64,000 nt of DNA from Rossellomorea aquimaris (GCF_008180865.1 NZ_VTEX01000002.1:930001-994000); one strand, 5' to 3'. Positions 8,957 through 17,407 are shown, counted from the first letter of the stretch. Numbers and translations are program-made. The notes: a model not told the origin generated them from the letters alone.

Positions 8957-9206
8957 TCAAAAGCGGAGGCGGCTTGGGCAGGCCCGACAAGCATAAGGCG
9001 AGACCACCGGAAAGGCGCCCTTTGCCTTTTTGGTGGTCTTGACTTATGACCTCGAGGGGCTAGCCGCCGGAGCTAGACGACATCAAAAGCGGAGGCGGCT
9101 TGCTCAGAGGTGACAAGCATAAGATGAATGGGCCTAGAAGGCGTCCTTTGCCTTCTTGGACCATTTAGCTTATGACCTCGAGCCTCTAGCCGCCGGAGCT
9201 AGACGA
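8957..9206. repeat. Two tandem copies of a ~125-bp hairpin-forming repeat
   Basis: Copy 1 spans 8957-9082 and copy 2 spans 9083-9206. Both begin TCAAAAGCGGAGGCGGCTTG and end TAGCCGCCGGAGCTAGACGA. Inside each copy CATAAG pairs with CTTATG (8992-8997/9043-9048 and 9118-9123/9169-9174). The inner arms differ in sequence between copies but still pair (AGACCACC/GGTGGTCT in copy 1, AGAAGGC/GCCTTCT in copy 2). This fills most of the 525-bp gap between the thioesterase operon and the ABC importer. No ORF is present. Confidence 0.8.
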
Positions 9207-9246
9207 TTCCCTTTTCCAGATAGGCTATTAAAAGAATCTCATAAAT

Positions 9247-9279
9247 AAAAAAGCAACGAACCAAGGTTCGTTGCTTTTT
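9247..9279 (-). terminator. Terminator of ABC importer operon
   Basis: Perfect 14-bp stem AAAAGCAACGAACC / GGTTCGTTGCTTTT with a 2-nt loop and flanking A/T tracts, 30 bp after the ATPase gene stop. Confidence 0.85.
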
Positions 9280-9308
9280 GTAGAAGGTTGTTTATTGTTT
9301 TTATTAGC

Positions 9309-10103
9309 TTATGAAAGAAGTGCCCGGTCGCTGGCGAGTTTGCTTCCACGGATTCGCTGAAATTCGTGGAGAAGTCCTTCGACTGTGAGGTGTTTTTTCT
9401 CTTCTTCATTAACCTCTAGTATAATCTGGCCTTTATCCATCATGATCAAGCGGTTTCCAAGGTCCAGCGCCTGCTGCATATTATGGGTGACCATCAACGT
9501 GGTAAGGTTATACTTTTCTACAATCTCTTTCGTCAGATTCGTAATCAGATCAGCTCTGGCAGGATCCAATGCTGCCGTATGTTCATCCAGCAATAATATC
9601 GACGGTTCGGTGAATGTGGCCATCAATAAGGAAAGCGCCTGTCTTTCCCCTCCTGATAGTAACCCGACCTTCGCATTCAATCGATTCTCAAGCCCGAGAT
9701 GAAGTGTTTCCAGTACTTCCTTAAAAAACACTTTCCGTTTTTTGGTCACACCCATTTTAAAGGTGCGGGTACGATTTCTGGAATACGCCATGGCCAGATT
9801 TTCTTCGATGGTCATAGTAGGTGCAGTGCCTGCCATTGGATCCTGGAACACGCGACCGATAAGCTTGGATCTTTTATACTCGGACACCTTAGAAACATCA
9901 TGATCGTCAATCAGAACATTTCCTACATCCGGCAGCAGTACACCTGAAACGATATTCATCAATGTCGATTTCCCGGCTCCATTGCTTCCGATCACAGTGA
10001 CGAAATCACCGGGTTTTAAAGAGAGCTGGATGTCATCAAGGGCGATTTTTTCATCGGGTGTCCCTTCATTAAATACTTTGTGGATTCTATTTAATTGTAA
10101 CAC
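9309..10103 (-). CDS. ABC importer ATP-binding protein (TrpZ-like)
   Basis: Cytoplasmic ATPase of a three-gene importer (264 aa from MLQLNRIHK). Walker A is GSNGAGKST, the signature is LSGGERQALSL and Walker B is ILLLDEHTAALDP. The GTG at 10103 is preferred: AAAGGGTGA lies just upstream, whereas the ATG 6 codons earlier lacks a ribosome binding site. It overlaps the permease gene by 17 bp. The family is the one used for tryptophan and related substrates (TrpXYZ). Its operon carries the same operator as the phenylalanine and phenylacetate genes, so an aromatic substrate is likely here. Confidence 0.85.
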   Translation of the reverse strand: MLQLNRIHKVFNEGTPDEKIALDDIQLSLKPGDFVTVIGSNGAGKSTLMNIVSGVLLPDVGNVLIDDHDVSKVSEYKRSKLIGRVFQDPMAGTAPTMTIEENLAMAYSRNRTRTFKMGVTKKRKVFFKEVLETLHLGLENRLNAKVGLLSGGERQALSLLMATFTEPSILLLDEHTAALDPARADLITNLTKEIVEKYNLTTLMVTHNMQQALDLGNRLIMMDKGQIILEVNEEEKKHLTVEGLLHEFQRIRGSKLASDRALLS

Positions 10104-11106
10104 CGCTCTCACCCTTTCCATCTGTGATTGAAGATCTGTCTAATCGTTCTGCCATTCGCTGCGCCTTTCGTTTCCTATCCTTGTAACGGTCCATCACCTT
10201 AGGCATGACAAGGGCAAGAATCACGATTGTCGCTGTGATAAGCTTCATATCCCCTGTTTCCAGGAAATCGACGCGAAGAGCCATGGATACGACTAATCGA
10301 TAGATTATCGCCCCACCAATGACCGCGAGCGTCGTACGGGCGATCGTCTTGGTTCCAAACAATGCTTCACCGATGATGACCGAAGCAAGTCCGATGATAA
10401 TCATCCCGATTCCCATTCCTACATCAGCAAATCGGCTATACTGGGCAATCAATGCCCCGGACAATGCTACCATCCCATTCGATATTCCCAGACCCAGAAT
10501 AATCATCAGGTTCGTATTAGCGGAGAAACTGCGAATCATTCGCTGATTATCTCCCGTTGCCCGTAATGCCAATCCGATTTCCGTTTTTAAGAATCCGTCT
10601 GTTAAAAACTTGATGACAAGCGTGATGATGACCATAATAAATAAAATGCTCCACGTTCCCGGTACAGGCTCCCCAAGTCCCACTGCCATCCACAATTTAT
10701 TGAGTGCGGCATCGATCCCGAGAGGAGACCAAAATCCTTCCACCCCTGTAAAAGCAGTATCCTGACTTAGTAAGGGTACATTCGACCGTCCCATTATCCG
10801 GAGATTGATAGAATACAGGGCGATCATCATGAGAATCCCTGATAATAGGGCATTGATCTTTCCAAACGTATGAAGTAGTCCCGTTATACATCCTGCAACA
10901 AATCCGATGACAATCGCTGTAATGGTTGCGATGACTGGATTTACGCCACTGACGATCATGGTGGCAGCGACAGCGGCACCCGTAACGAAGCTGCCGTCGA
11001 CTGTTAAATCAGGAAAATCCAATATCCGAAAGGACAAGTAGACTCCGAGGGCCATGATAGCGTAAATGATTCCAGATTCAAAGGATGCGAATATTGCTGT
11101 TGGCAC
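10087..11106 (-). CDS. ABC importer permease (BPD_transp_2 family, TrpY-like)
   Basis: Integral membrane permease (339 aa) with about eight to nine hydrophobic segments, related to the branched-chain amino-acid/simple-sugar permease superfamily. The cytoplasmic coupling-loop sequence TEIGLALRATGDN around residue 180 is typical of this family and contacts the ATPase. The start is taken as GTG at 11106, with GGAAGGG about 12 nt upstream, a rather long spacing; a slightly later start is possible. It sits 16 bp downstream of the binding-protein gene and overlaps the ATPase gene, so the three are one operon. Confidence 0.85.
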   Translation of the reverse strand: MPTAIFASFESGIIYAIMALGVYLSFRILDFPDLTVDGSFVTGAAVAATMIVSGVNPVIATITAIVIGFVAGCITGLLHTFGKINALLSGILMMIALYSINLRIMGRSNVPLLSQDTAFTGVEGFWSPLGIDAALNKLWMAVGLGEPVPGTWSILFIMVIITLVIKFLTDGFLKTEIGLALRATGDNQRMIRSFSANTNLMIILGLGISNGMVALSGALIAQYSRFADVGMGIGMIIIGLASVIIGEALFGTKTIARTTLAVIGGAIIYRLVVSMALRVDFLETGDMKLITATIVILALVMPKVMDRYKDRKRKAQRMAERLDRSSITDGKGESGVTIK

Positions 11107-11122
11107 GAATCATCAACCCTTC

Positions 11123-12130
11123 CTATTTTTCTTCTAAAAATTTCCCAAGCTCAGACCAGGCTTCCTGTACTTCCACTCCTTGTTCTTCAGCTGCTGCCTT
11201 ATTGAACATCAACTCGAAATTTTGCGGTGCCTGTACAGGAATTTCAGAAGGTTTCTTCTCTCCTTTTAAAATCTTCACAGCCATCAATCCTGTTTCATAA
11301 CCAAGATCCTCATAGTTAAATCCACTCGCTGCAATTGCACCTTTTTCCAATGAATCCAGTTCTCCCACAAAAAGAGGAATATCCTTTTCATTCGCTACAG
11401 TGATGACTGATTCCAACGCGGAAACGACTGTATTATCTTTTGGAATGTAAATGGCATCGACTCTTCCCACCAGGGATTCAGTCGCCTGTTTAACATCAGC
11501 CGACGTTGAAACGGTAGCCTCTACAACCTCCACGCCTTTTTCTTCAGCAAGCTTATTCACTTCAGCTGCCTGCACGACAGCATTTTGTTCACCGGAATTA
11601 TAAACAATCCCAATCTTCTTCGCTTTCATTTCATCCGTAATAAATTGAATGGTCTTTGAGATCGCTTCCGGATGAGTATCAGTCGTTCCGGTGATATTTT
11701 CACCAGGCTCTTCAAAAGACTTAACCAATTCAGCACCGACAGGGTCAGTAACAGAAGTAAAAACGATCGGAATCTCTTTCGTTGCATTCAATGCGTGTTG
11801 TGCACTTGGGGTTGAGTTTGCAAAGATAAGGTCGACACCGTCTCCAACAAAGTTCTTGGCAGCACTTTGTGAATTACTTTGATCTCCTTGGGCGATTTGA
11901 ACATCATATTTTACATTTTCGCCTTCCTTGAAACCGTTTTCAGACAATGCCTTCTTAAAACCTTCAAATGCTGCGTCCAAAGACGGATGTTCCACAATCT
12001 GGGTTACCCCGATCACATATTGCTTTTCACCATCTTCTCCACCTGAGCTTGTATCACTACCACAGCCCGCTAAAAACAGCATTCCCAGCATCATAGAGAT
12101 GACAACAAGTAATAAACTCTTCTTCTTCAC
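11123..12130 (-). CDS. ABC importer substrate-binding lipoprotein (TrpX-like)
   Basis: Secreted, membrane-anchored solute receptor of the ABC_sub_bind family (335 aa). It has a signal peptide with lipobox LFLAGC, lipidated at C23, then a Ser/Gly/Glu-rich linker and two alpha/beta lobes (VIGVTQIVEHPSLDAAFEG; IGIVYNSGEQNAV). It starts with GTG at 12130 after AAAGGGGGA. Members of this family bind tryptophan or other aromatic compounds. The promoter carries the 17-bp operator shared with paaX and paaK, which suggests induction with phenylacetate catabolism and therefore phenylalanine or a related aromatic ligand. The substrate is not proven by sequence. Confidence 0.85.
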   Translation of the reverse strand: MKKKSLLLVVISMMLGMLFLAGCGSDTSSGGEDGEKQYVIGVTQIVEHPSLDAAFEGFKKALSENGFKEGENVKYDVQIAQGDQSNSQSAAKNFVGDGVDLIFANSTPSAQHALNATKEIPIVFTSVTDPVGAELVKSFEEPGENITGTTDTHPEAISKTIQFITDEMKAKKIGIVYNSGEQNAVVQAAEVNKLAEEKGVEVVEATVSTSADVKQATESLVGRVDAIYIPKDNTVVSALESVITVANEKDIPLFVGELDSLEKGAIAASGFNYEDLGYETGLMAVKILKGEKKPSEIPVQAPQNFELMFNKAAAEEQGVEVQEAWSELGKFLEEK

Positions 12131-12212
12131 AGAAATCCCCCTTTTTCTCTTCCTAATATATGATCAGTAGTCTGGTAGACTAGCAAATCCAAGTATGATA
12201 AAAATGATTACC

Positions 12213-12259
12213 AACGTAAATACAACGTTATATTATCACTCCTGTCACAAAATAGTCAA
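12213..12259 (-). promoter_or_regulatory. Promoter and candidate PaaX operator for the ABC importer
   Basis: Minus-strand TTGACT (12254-12259), 18-bp spacer, TAATAT (12230-12235), immediately followed by the palindrome AACGTAAATACAACGTT (12213-12229). The geometry is identical to the promoter at 8824-8870. Confidence 0.75.
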
Positions 12260-12603
12260 TAATATTCCGAAAATTTAAAAATTAATACTAGTATAGACGG
12301 TATTGGTGATGATTTCTAGAGGGATTGCGGGAAAATATTTTTATTATGGGTCTGGTGAACGTGATGAGGAGTACTGTTTTTAAGATATAAGATGGATATT
12401 GGGACTTGGCGATTGGTGTGGAATGCTGAAACAAATCGTTAAATGGTCACTTTAATAACGGTATCTATGAAAATCCAGCATAATTAATGGTATCGTACTA
12501 TAGTTTCCCCCCCTTTGAATCTCTCTTTTTTAATTTGTTGTGCCTGAATCTAGGAAACTTGTTCCACTTTCACCAAAACTTGTGCCAAATTGTGACCACC
12601 ACC
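12260..12603. other. Gene-free AT-rich stretch
   Basis: About 340 bp between the importer promoter and the flavoprotein terminator. It is AT-rich with no ORF preceded by a ribosome binding site and no long palindrome. I see nothing further in it. Confidence 0.5.
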
Positions 12604-12605
12604 AT

Positions 12606-12646
12606 AAAAAAGACACTTCCCCAATCAAGGAAAAGCGCCTCTTTAC
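12606..12646 (-). terminator. Probable terminator of the flavoprotein gene
   Basis: Imperfect stem on the minus strand (AAGA, bulge, CGCTTTTCC pairing with GGGGAAGTGTCTT through G-U pairs) followed by six T residues, 10 bp after the stop codon. Confidence 0.6.
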
Positions 12647-12655
12647 AATAATCTA

Positions 12656-13612
12656 TTAAGATTCCACACCACTACCTGATAGCTTACTGAAAATTCCCTG
12701 GGCATCGTTCATCATTCTCTCAACCAATTCCTTCACCGTCGGGACATCCGATACTAGACCGGACACCTGGCCACCGTTGATAAACCCTTGATCCAGCTTC
12801 CCTTCAAGTGCTCCAACACGATGATAATCTTCTGAGGTCATTTGACTGAACTCCTCAAAAGCGACCCCCTCTTGTTCTTTTTGAATCAATTGTGCAGCAT
12901 AAGGCGTTTTCATGACCCTTCTAACTTTTCCAATAGAACGACCGACGATGACGGTGCTATCATCTTTTGCTTCCACTAGAGTCGTTTTATAGTTTTCATG
13001 AAAAGGAGCTTCCTTTGTAGCGATGAACCGTGTACCCATTTGCACACCACTGGCACCAAGGGCAAGCATGGAAGCGAGTCCCCGCCCATCACCGATTCCT
13101 CCTGCTGCGACCACAGGAATGTCCACGGTATCGACGAGTTGTGGAATAAGGGCAAGCGTTGTCGTTTCAAGATTGGAGTTGATCCCTGCAGCCTCATATC
13201 CTTCCGCCACGATCACATCTGCACCGGCGTCTTCCGCTTTCTTTCCCTGCTTTTTCGAAGCGACGACACAGATCACCTTCACGTTATGTTCATGAAAATA
13301 GGGAATGAACGGGACAGGATTTCCTGCTGATAAGGAAACGACCGGTATTCCATGTGTCACCACTAAGCGGATCATCTCTTTCAAGTGAGGAGTGATGGAG
13401 ATTGGGATGTTTAGAGCGAAAGGCTCTATGGTTCTCTTTTTCGTTTCCACGATGATCCCTTCCACTTCATCCACGCCCATGGTGCCGACTCCGATTGTAC
13501 CGAGCGCACCGGCCTCCGAGATTGCCGCCGTCAAAGGAGCGTTGCTGATGTTCCCCATGCCTCCTTGAATGATTGGATATTTTATATGTAATAGGTTCGT
13601 TAGGTTATTCAT
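12656..13612 (-). CDS. FMN-dependent NPD/FabK-like flavoprotein
   Basis: TIM-barrel flavoprotein (318 aa) of the nitronate monooxygenase / enoyl-ACP reductase II superfamily: YPIIQGGMGNISNAPL at the N-terminus, the FMN-phosphate motif AAGGIGDGRG, and GVQMGTRFIAT. The segment that in FabK and nitronate monooxygenases carries the catalytic His (EAGGH) reads EAAGINSN, so that His is absent. I therefore do not call it a nitronate monooxygenase; the reaction is unknown. It is monocistronic between its own terminator and a candidate PaaX-type operator (13624-13640), which suggests a link to aromatic or acyl-CoA catabolism. Confidence 0.75.
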   Translation of the reverse strand: MNNLTNLLHIKYPIIQGGMGNISNAPLTAAISEAGALGTIGVGTMGVDEVEGIIVETKKRTIEPFALNIPISITPHLKEMIRLVVTHGIPVVSLSAGNPVPFIPYFHEHNVKVICVVASKKQGKKAEDAGADVIVAEGYEAAGINSNLETTTLALIPQLVDTVDIPVVAAGGIGDGRGLASMLALGASGVQMGTRFIATKEAPFHENYKTTLVEAKDDSTVIVGRSIGKVRRVMKTPYAAQLIQKEQEGVAFEEFSQMTSEDYHRVGALEGKLDQGFINGGQVSGLVSDVPTVKELVERMMNDAQGIFSKLSGSGVES

Positions 13613-13623
13613 TATAATCCCCC

Positions 13624-13640
13624 TTCGTTAAATTAATGTT
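13624..13640. promoter_or_regulatory. Weaker AACG-N9-CGTT-type operator upstream of the flavoprotein gene
   Basis: Read on the minus strand: AACATTAATTTAACGAA, matching the site at 8824-8840 in 14 of 17 positions. It overlaps a possible TATAAC -10 box and lies 12 bp before the ATG. Confidence 0.45.
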
Positions 13641-13700
13641 ATACTTTTTGGAATTGTACGACAAGTACCGAAAAGAATTTCCATCAATTTGAATTATTTA

Positions 13701-13793
13701 TTGACATTTCATTCCAAAACACATATTCTAAAATCAACTACTTTGTAAAGCAAGGTAGTTGTGTTTTACATCAGTACCTTGTATAGCAATGTA
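13701..13793 (+). promoter_or_regulatory. Promoter with two PadR operators
   Basis: TTGACA (13701-13706), 17-bp spacer, TATTCT (13724-13729). Downstream lie two copies of one 19-bp palindrome, TACTTTGTAAAGCAAGGTA (13739-13757) and TACCTTGTATAGCAATGTA (13775-13793), starting 36 bp apart. Their position just after the -10 box and before the ribosome binding site fits autorepression by the PadR protein encoded downstream. Confidence 0.75.
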
Positions 13794-13812
13794 TTAAAAA
13801 AGGAGGCACTAT

Positions 13813-14148
13813 ATGTCTATCCGCAGTCAGCTATTAAAGGGTATATTAGATGGTTGCGTCCTATCTGTGATTGAAAAGGAGCCGGTCTACGGATATGAAC
13901 TTTCTAAAAAATTGCAGTCTTCTGGTTTACAGGATGTGAGCGAAGGGACCATTTATCCAGTGTTGTTACGACTTCAGAAAAATAATCTGATCCGTGGGGA
14001 AATGCAGCCATCTGATTCCGGACCTAACCGAAAATACTATTATTTAACAGAAAAAGGACATTCAGCACTCTCGGATATATCAAGGGAATGGGAACAAATC
14101 GTATCACCCGTCACTTCACTATTAAAAAGGGGGAATCATGATGATTGA
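13813..14148 (+). CDS. PadR-family transcriptional regulator
   Basis: Small winged-helix repressor (111 aa). It has the PadR core: KGILDGCVLSVIEKEPVYGYELSKKL, the recognition region EGTIYPVLLRLQKNNLI, and the wing GPNRKYYYLTEKG. AGGAGG lies 6 nt before the ATG. The stop codon overlaps the start of the membrane protein gene downstream, a very common PadR/DUF1129 gene pair. Autoregulation is suggested by two matching palindromes upstream. The effector is unknown; PadR proteins usually sense phenolics, drugs or envelope stress. Confidence 0.9.
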   Translation: MSIRSQLLKGILDGCVLSVIEKEPVYGYELSKKLQSSGLQDVSEGTIYPVLLRLQKNNLIRGEMQPSDSGPNRKYYYLTEKGHSALSDISREWEQIVSPVTSLLKRGNHDD

Positions 14149-14806
14149 AGCAAAGCAGTTGATTGAATTGAACAATCAGAAACGAACAGGGTTGTCGGAA
14201 GAGAACGAAAAGTATTATTCGGATTTTCTGATATATATGCGGCTACAACTTTCATTATCTGAGCAGCAGACCGAGGAAATATTAATGGAAATCCTGGATC
14301 ATATTATTGACGGGCAGCGTGAAGGGAAAACAGCCAGAATGATTTTAGGGGATGATCCTAAGGCTTACGCTGATGATATCATTGAACAGCTTCCTACAGA
14401 GAAGAAGAGGAATGTCGTTACATTCATTTCATCTTTAGCTCTTAATTTATTGGGATATTTCTTGTTGTTTCGAGGACTCTTATTATTGATTGGGCCGATG
14501 TTTAAAGATATAAGCAGTGAAGTATATCCAGTCACTTCCGGCATATTGGTACTTATCATCTTCATTTCCAGTTTGATTGGGGTAAAAATCATTTTCTCGA
14601 TCATTAAACATTCTTTATTCAAGGAGAAACAAACCCCTGTGAAAGATTCCATCAAGGCAGGTACAATGGGTATGGTATCGATGGGCATCATTATTTGCGC
14701 TACTTACTTCCTGCCTGACCTTGGTCCATCATTCCTTTTTCCGTGGTATGCATCTTTCATTACCGGGGTATCCTTATTTGGTATTTCTTATCTTCTGAAA
14801 AAATAG
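14138..14806 (+). CDS. DUF1129-type membrane protein, partner of PadR
   Basis: A 222-aa protein with a soluble N-terminal part of about 90 residues (LSEENEKYYSDFLIYMRLQ; EEILMEILDHIIDGQREG, typical of the DUF1129/HAAS-like domain) and four predicted membrane segments from residue 95 on. It overlaps padR by 11 bp and is presumably repressed with it. The function of the family is unknown; it may be a signalling or envelope-stress partner of the regulator. The stop codon abuts a copy of the dispersed AGGTCCGTCCCT repeat. Confidence 0.75.
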   Translation: MMIEAKQLIELNNQKRTGLSEENEKYYSDFLIYMRLQLSLSEQQTEEILMEILDHIIDGQREGKTARMILGDDPKAYADDIIEQLPTEKKRNVVTFISSLALNLLGYFLLFRGLLLLIGPMFKDISSEVYPVTSGILVLIIFISSLIGVKIIFSIIKHSLFKEKQTPVKDSIKAGTMGMVSMGIIICATYFLPDLGPSFLFPWYASFITGVSLFGISYLLKK

Positions 14807-14819
14807 AGGTCCGTCCCTC
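14806..14819. repeat. Half-copy of the AGGTCCGTCCCT repeat
   Basis: GAGGTCCGTCCCTC directly abuts the TAG stop codon of the DUF1129 gene. No inverted partner is nearby. Confidence 0.6.
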
Positions 14820-14855
14820 AAAAAAACCACTCGCCCAACCGGCAAGTGGTTTTTA
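14819..14855. terminator. Bidirectional terminator between DUF1129 gene and paaX
   Basis: AAAACCACTCGCC / GGCAAGTGGTTTT stem with one mismatch, A-run on the left and T-run on the right, serving both converging genes. Confidence 0.85.
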
Positions 14856-15731
14856 TCAGTCTAATAGTAATGGATGGGTCATGACGTTGTAGCTCAGGTC
14901 TTTGTTTTTGAGTTCATTGCCGTCTTCGAATACACTTTCGAAGAATCGGGAAGCTGGTTCTGCAAGTTCTTTGTAATATTCTCCGAAGAGGGAGGCTGCG
15001 TGTGCCCCGAGCCATTTTTCAGGCAGGAGTTCTTCAGGCAGACCAGGATCCACAAATAGGAATTTACGGTATTCGTGGACGAGCTTCGTTCTTTCCACGA
15101 AGCATTCAGCATCGGTCATTTTCCCTTTCCCGATTTTACTCTTATCAATCATGTATTGTTGACTGTAATGGGATATGAATTCCTGATAGCGATCATTGAT
15201 TTCATTCAGGTCCCAGCTTTTTTCGATCAAGCGCTGATTTTCATTGGGACCTTCGTATTCGGCAATGAAGAAATCGACGTACTCTTTGATATCGTATTTT
15301 CCAATCAGGGATTGCACTTGTTTCTCCAAATTGTTAGGAGAGATCCAAGTGCTAGTGGAAAGGGTTCCAAAGCCGCTCCAGACCAGTTCCTTCCTCAGTT
15401 CATCCCGGATGCTCCTTATTTCTTCAGGGATTGAGTACATAAGGATTCTCCATTTACCGTCCCATTGTTCAGGCTTCAGCTTGAAGATCCTGTTTGCCGC
15501 TTCTTCCATTCGGATCACGCCGCGTTCTGTGAGGGAGTAGTAGCTTTTGTTCCCTTGTTTCTCTGCCTGGACCCAGCCTTGCTTATTCATTCTTGAAATG
15601 GCTGCCCGGACTGCTTGATCGTTGTGACCGAATTCATTCAGAAGACGTATCAAACTGCCGATCCATATCTTATTGCCATAGTGACGTATATAATCCCCAT
15701 ATAGTGTAAAGATCATTGATCGTGTATTCAT
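14856..15731 (-). CDS. paaX: PaaX-family regulator of phenylacetate catabolism
   Basis: Transcriptional repressor (291 aa) that in known systems releases DNA on binding phenylacetyl-CoA. It shows the PaaX N-terminal winged helix (SMIFTLYGDYIRHYGNKIW, DQAVRAAISRMNKQGWV, SYYSLTERG), the central domain (GKWRILMYSIPEE) and the long C-terminal domain rich in aromatic residues. The ATG at 15731 follows AAAGGAGAGG. A 17-bp palindrome identical in type to those at paaK, the importer and the PheDH operon lies in its own promoter, consistent with autoregulation. It is transcribed away from the terminator at 14819-14855. Confidence 0.93.
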   Translation of the reverse strand: MNTRSMIFTLYGDYIRHYGNKIWIGSLIRLLNEFGHNDQAVRAAISRMNKQGWVQAEKQGNKSYYSLTERGVIRMEEAANRIFKLKPEQWDGKWRILMYSIPEEIRSIRDELRKELVWSGFGTLSTSTWISPNNLEKQVQSLIGKYDIKEYVDFFIAEYEGPNENQRLIEKSWDLNEINDRYQEFISHYSQQYMIDKSKIGKGKMTDAECFVERTKLVHEYRKFLFVDPGLPEELLPEKWLGAHAASLFGEYYKELAEPASRFFESVFEDGNELKNKDLSYNVMTHPLLLD

Positions 15732-15767
15732 CGGTGCCTCTCCTTTAAGTATATTCCGTTTGTTTAT

Positions 15768-15822
15768 GACGTTTAATTTACGTTTGCTTTATATATTATC
15801 ATAAACTTTCTATGAAAATAAA
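15768..15822 (-). promoter_or_regulatory. paaX promoter with candidate autoregulatory operator
   Basis: Minus strand: TTTATT (15817-15822), 18-bp spacer, TAATAT (15793-15798), then AACGTAAATTAAACGTC (15768-15784). The operator is the most symmetric of the five sites found. Confidence 0.65.
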
Positions 15823-15863
15823 TGAATATTCACGATTTTTAAGTTTGTATGAATTTCAGGCGC

Positions 15864-15896
15864 AAAAAAAATCAGGCTCACTTACAGAGCCTGACC
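15864..15896 (-). terminator. Terminator of the small ORF upstream of paaX
   Basis: TCAGGCTC / GAGCCTGA 8-bp stem, 7-nt loop, followed on the minus strand by eight T residues. Confidence 0.85.
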
Positions 15897-15897
15897 C

Positions 15898-16119
15898 TCA
15901 ATGATACACCCTCAACATCTCCAGCATCTTCACAAATTCATATGAATTGATAACCTGTTCCTTCGACCAATTCGACTCGATCCATGTTACAAGCTCTTCC
16001 TGGCTGTTAAACACTTCCCCGCTCGTATCGGCTTTCCTTATTAAATACCTTCCGTTATCCTCATCCGCGACTACGAGACAAGGAATCTCGCTATCTTTAG
16101 TCATGATTTCAAATTCCAT
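15898..16119 (-). CDS. Small acidic protein of unknown function (73 aa)
   Basis: I do not recognise a family. It starts MEFEIMTKDSEIPCLVV and contains a tryptophan-rich stretch TWIESNWSKEQ; it has no signal peptide, no membrane segment and a net negative charge. The ATG at 16119 follows GAGGTGAG; a GTG three codons earlier is also possible. It has its own terminator and lies between paaJ and paaX on the same strand, but it is separated from paaJ by a terminator, so it is probably transcribed alone. Confidence 0.6.
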   Translation of the reverse strand: MEFEIMTKDSEIPCLVVADEDNGRYLIRKADTSGEVFNSQEELVTWIESNWSKEQVINSYEFVKMLEMLRVYH

Positions 16120-16168
16120 CTCACTCACCTCACTTCTATCCTTTCTAAAAAGAATTAATCCTAATCAC

Positions 16169-16196
16169 AAAAAGAGCCCTGCACATACAGGACTCA
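16169..16196 (-). terminator. Terminator of the paa operon
   Basis: GAGTCCTG / CAGGGCTC stem (16174-16181 and 16188-16195) followed by TTTTT on the minus strand, just after the paaJ stop. Confidence 0.85.
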
Positions 16197-16201
16197 AGCT
16201 A

Positions 16202-17407
16202 TTAAGTTTCAATATTCTCTACTAAAGTCGCAATCCCCTGTCCGACACCAATACACATGGTAGACAAGCCGTACCGTACCTTTCTCTTTTTCATTTCATA
16301 CAGAAGGGTGGTAAGGATACGTGCTCCACTTGCTCCAAGTGGATGACCGAAGGCGATGGCTCCTCCATTTACATTGACGATCTCTTCATTCAACCCCAGT
16401 TCACGGATGCAGGCAATGGATTGTGCAGCGAATGCTTCATTGAGCTCCACTAAGCCGATTTGGTCAAGGGCAAGGCCCGACCGTTTCAGTACCTTCTGTG
16501 TGGCATAGATAGGTCCCAGTCCCATCACAGAAGGGTCAAGCCCTGAAGTGGCCGATGTCATGTAGCGGGCCAGCGGAGTAACACCTAATTCTTCTGCCTT
16601 CTCCCTGCTCATTAATAACAGAGCAGAGGCACCATCATTGACTCCTGATGCATTCCCTGCCGTCACCGTTCCGCCTTGGAATAAAGGATTAAGCTTCTGC
16701 AGTTTGTCACTATTGGTATCGGGTCTTGGGTGTTCATCGAACTGGAAAATTGAAAGATTCCCTTTTCTGTCCCGTAACTCAACGGGCACGATTTCCGTTT
16801 TAAACCGTTCTTCATCCATGGCACGTTTCGCTTTCATTTGGCTCCAGTAAGCAAAGTGATCTTGTTCTTCCCTCGAAATACCGAACTGTTTCGCCACGTT
16901 TTCCGCGGTTTCCGGCATGGAATCGGTCCCGAATTTTTCTTTCAGACGGGAATTGACGAAGCGCCATCCTATCGTCGTATCGAACATTTCCATATTGCCT
17001 CTTGGGAAATCCTTTGAAGGCTTTGCCATGACGTAAGGGGCACGGGTCATACTTTCAGTCCCGCCTGCAATGAAGACATCCCCTTCATTAGCCAAAATGG
17101 CTCTAGCCGCATAGTTCACAGCGTCCAGTCCAGAACCGCATAAACGGTTGATAGTGGTGGCACCGACTTCAACAGGGAGACCTGCCAGGAGTGTCGACAT
17201 CCGGGCTACATTCCGGTTGTCTTCCCCGGCACCGTTTGCATTTCCAAGGACCACCTCTTCAATCGTATCTACAGGGACGAGGGGATTTCGTTCGACGAGT
17301 GCTTTAATAACATGCGCACCTAAATCATCAGGACGCACCTCTTTTAAAGAGCCTTTGTATTTTCCAATCGGGGTCCGGACCGCATCGACAATGACAACCT
17401 CTCTCAT
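16202..17407 (-). CDS. paaJ: 3-oxoadipyl-CoA / 3-oxo-5,6-dehydrosuberyl-CoA thiolase
   Basis: Degradative thiolase (401 aa) catalysing the final and an earlier CoA-dependent cleavage in phenylacetate breakdown. The acyl-accepting Cys is in [10 protein letters not shown], with the His in [15 protein letters not shown] and second Cys in MCIGVGQG. It ends the operon and overlaps paaH by 4 bp (ATGA). Sequence alone does not separate PaaJ from general acetyl-CoA acyltransferases; the assignment rests on the operon. Confidence 0.88.
   Translation of the reverse strand: MREVVIVDAVRTPIGKYKGSLKEVRPDDLGAHVIKALVERNPLVPVDTIEEVVLGNANGAGEDNRNVARMSTLLAGLPVEVGATTINRLCGSGLDAVNYAARAILANEGDVFIAGGTESMTRAPYVMAKPSKDFPRGNMEMFDTTIGWRFVNSRLKEKFGTDSMPETAENVAKQFGISREEQDHFAYWSQMKAKRAMDEERFKTEIVPVELRDRKGNLSIFQFDEHPRPDTNSDKLQKLNPLFQGGTVTAGNASGVNDGASALLLMSREKAEELGVTPLARYMTSATSGLDPSVMGLGPIYATQKVLKRSGLALDQIGLVELNEAFAAQSIACIRELGLNEEIVNVNGGAIAFGHPLGASGARILTTLLYEMKKRKVRYGLSTMCIGVGQGIATLVENIET

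Noticed and set aside
8957..9206. Tandem repeats as a possible CRISPR array
   Set aside because: Only two copies of about 125 bp with no spacers and no cas genes nearby.
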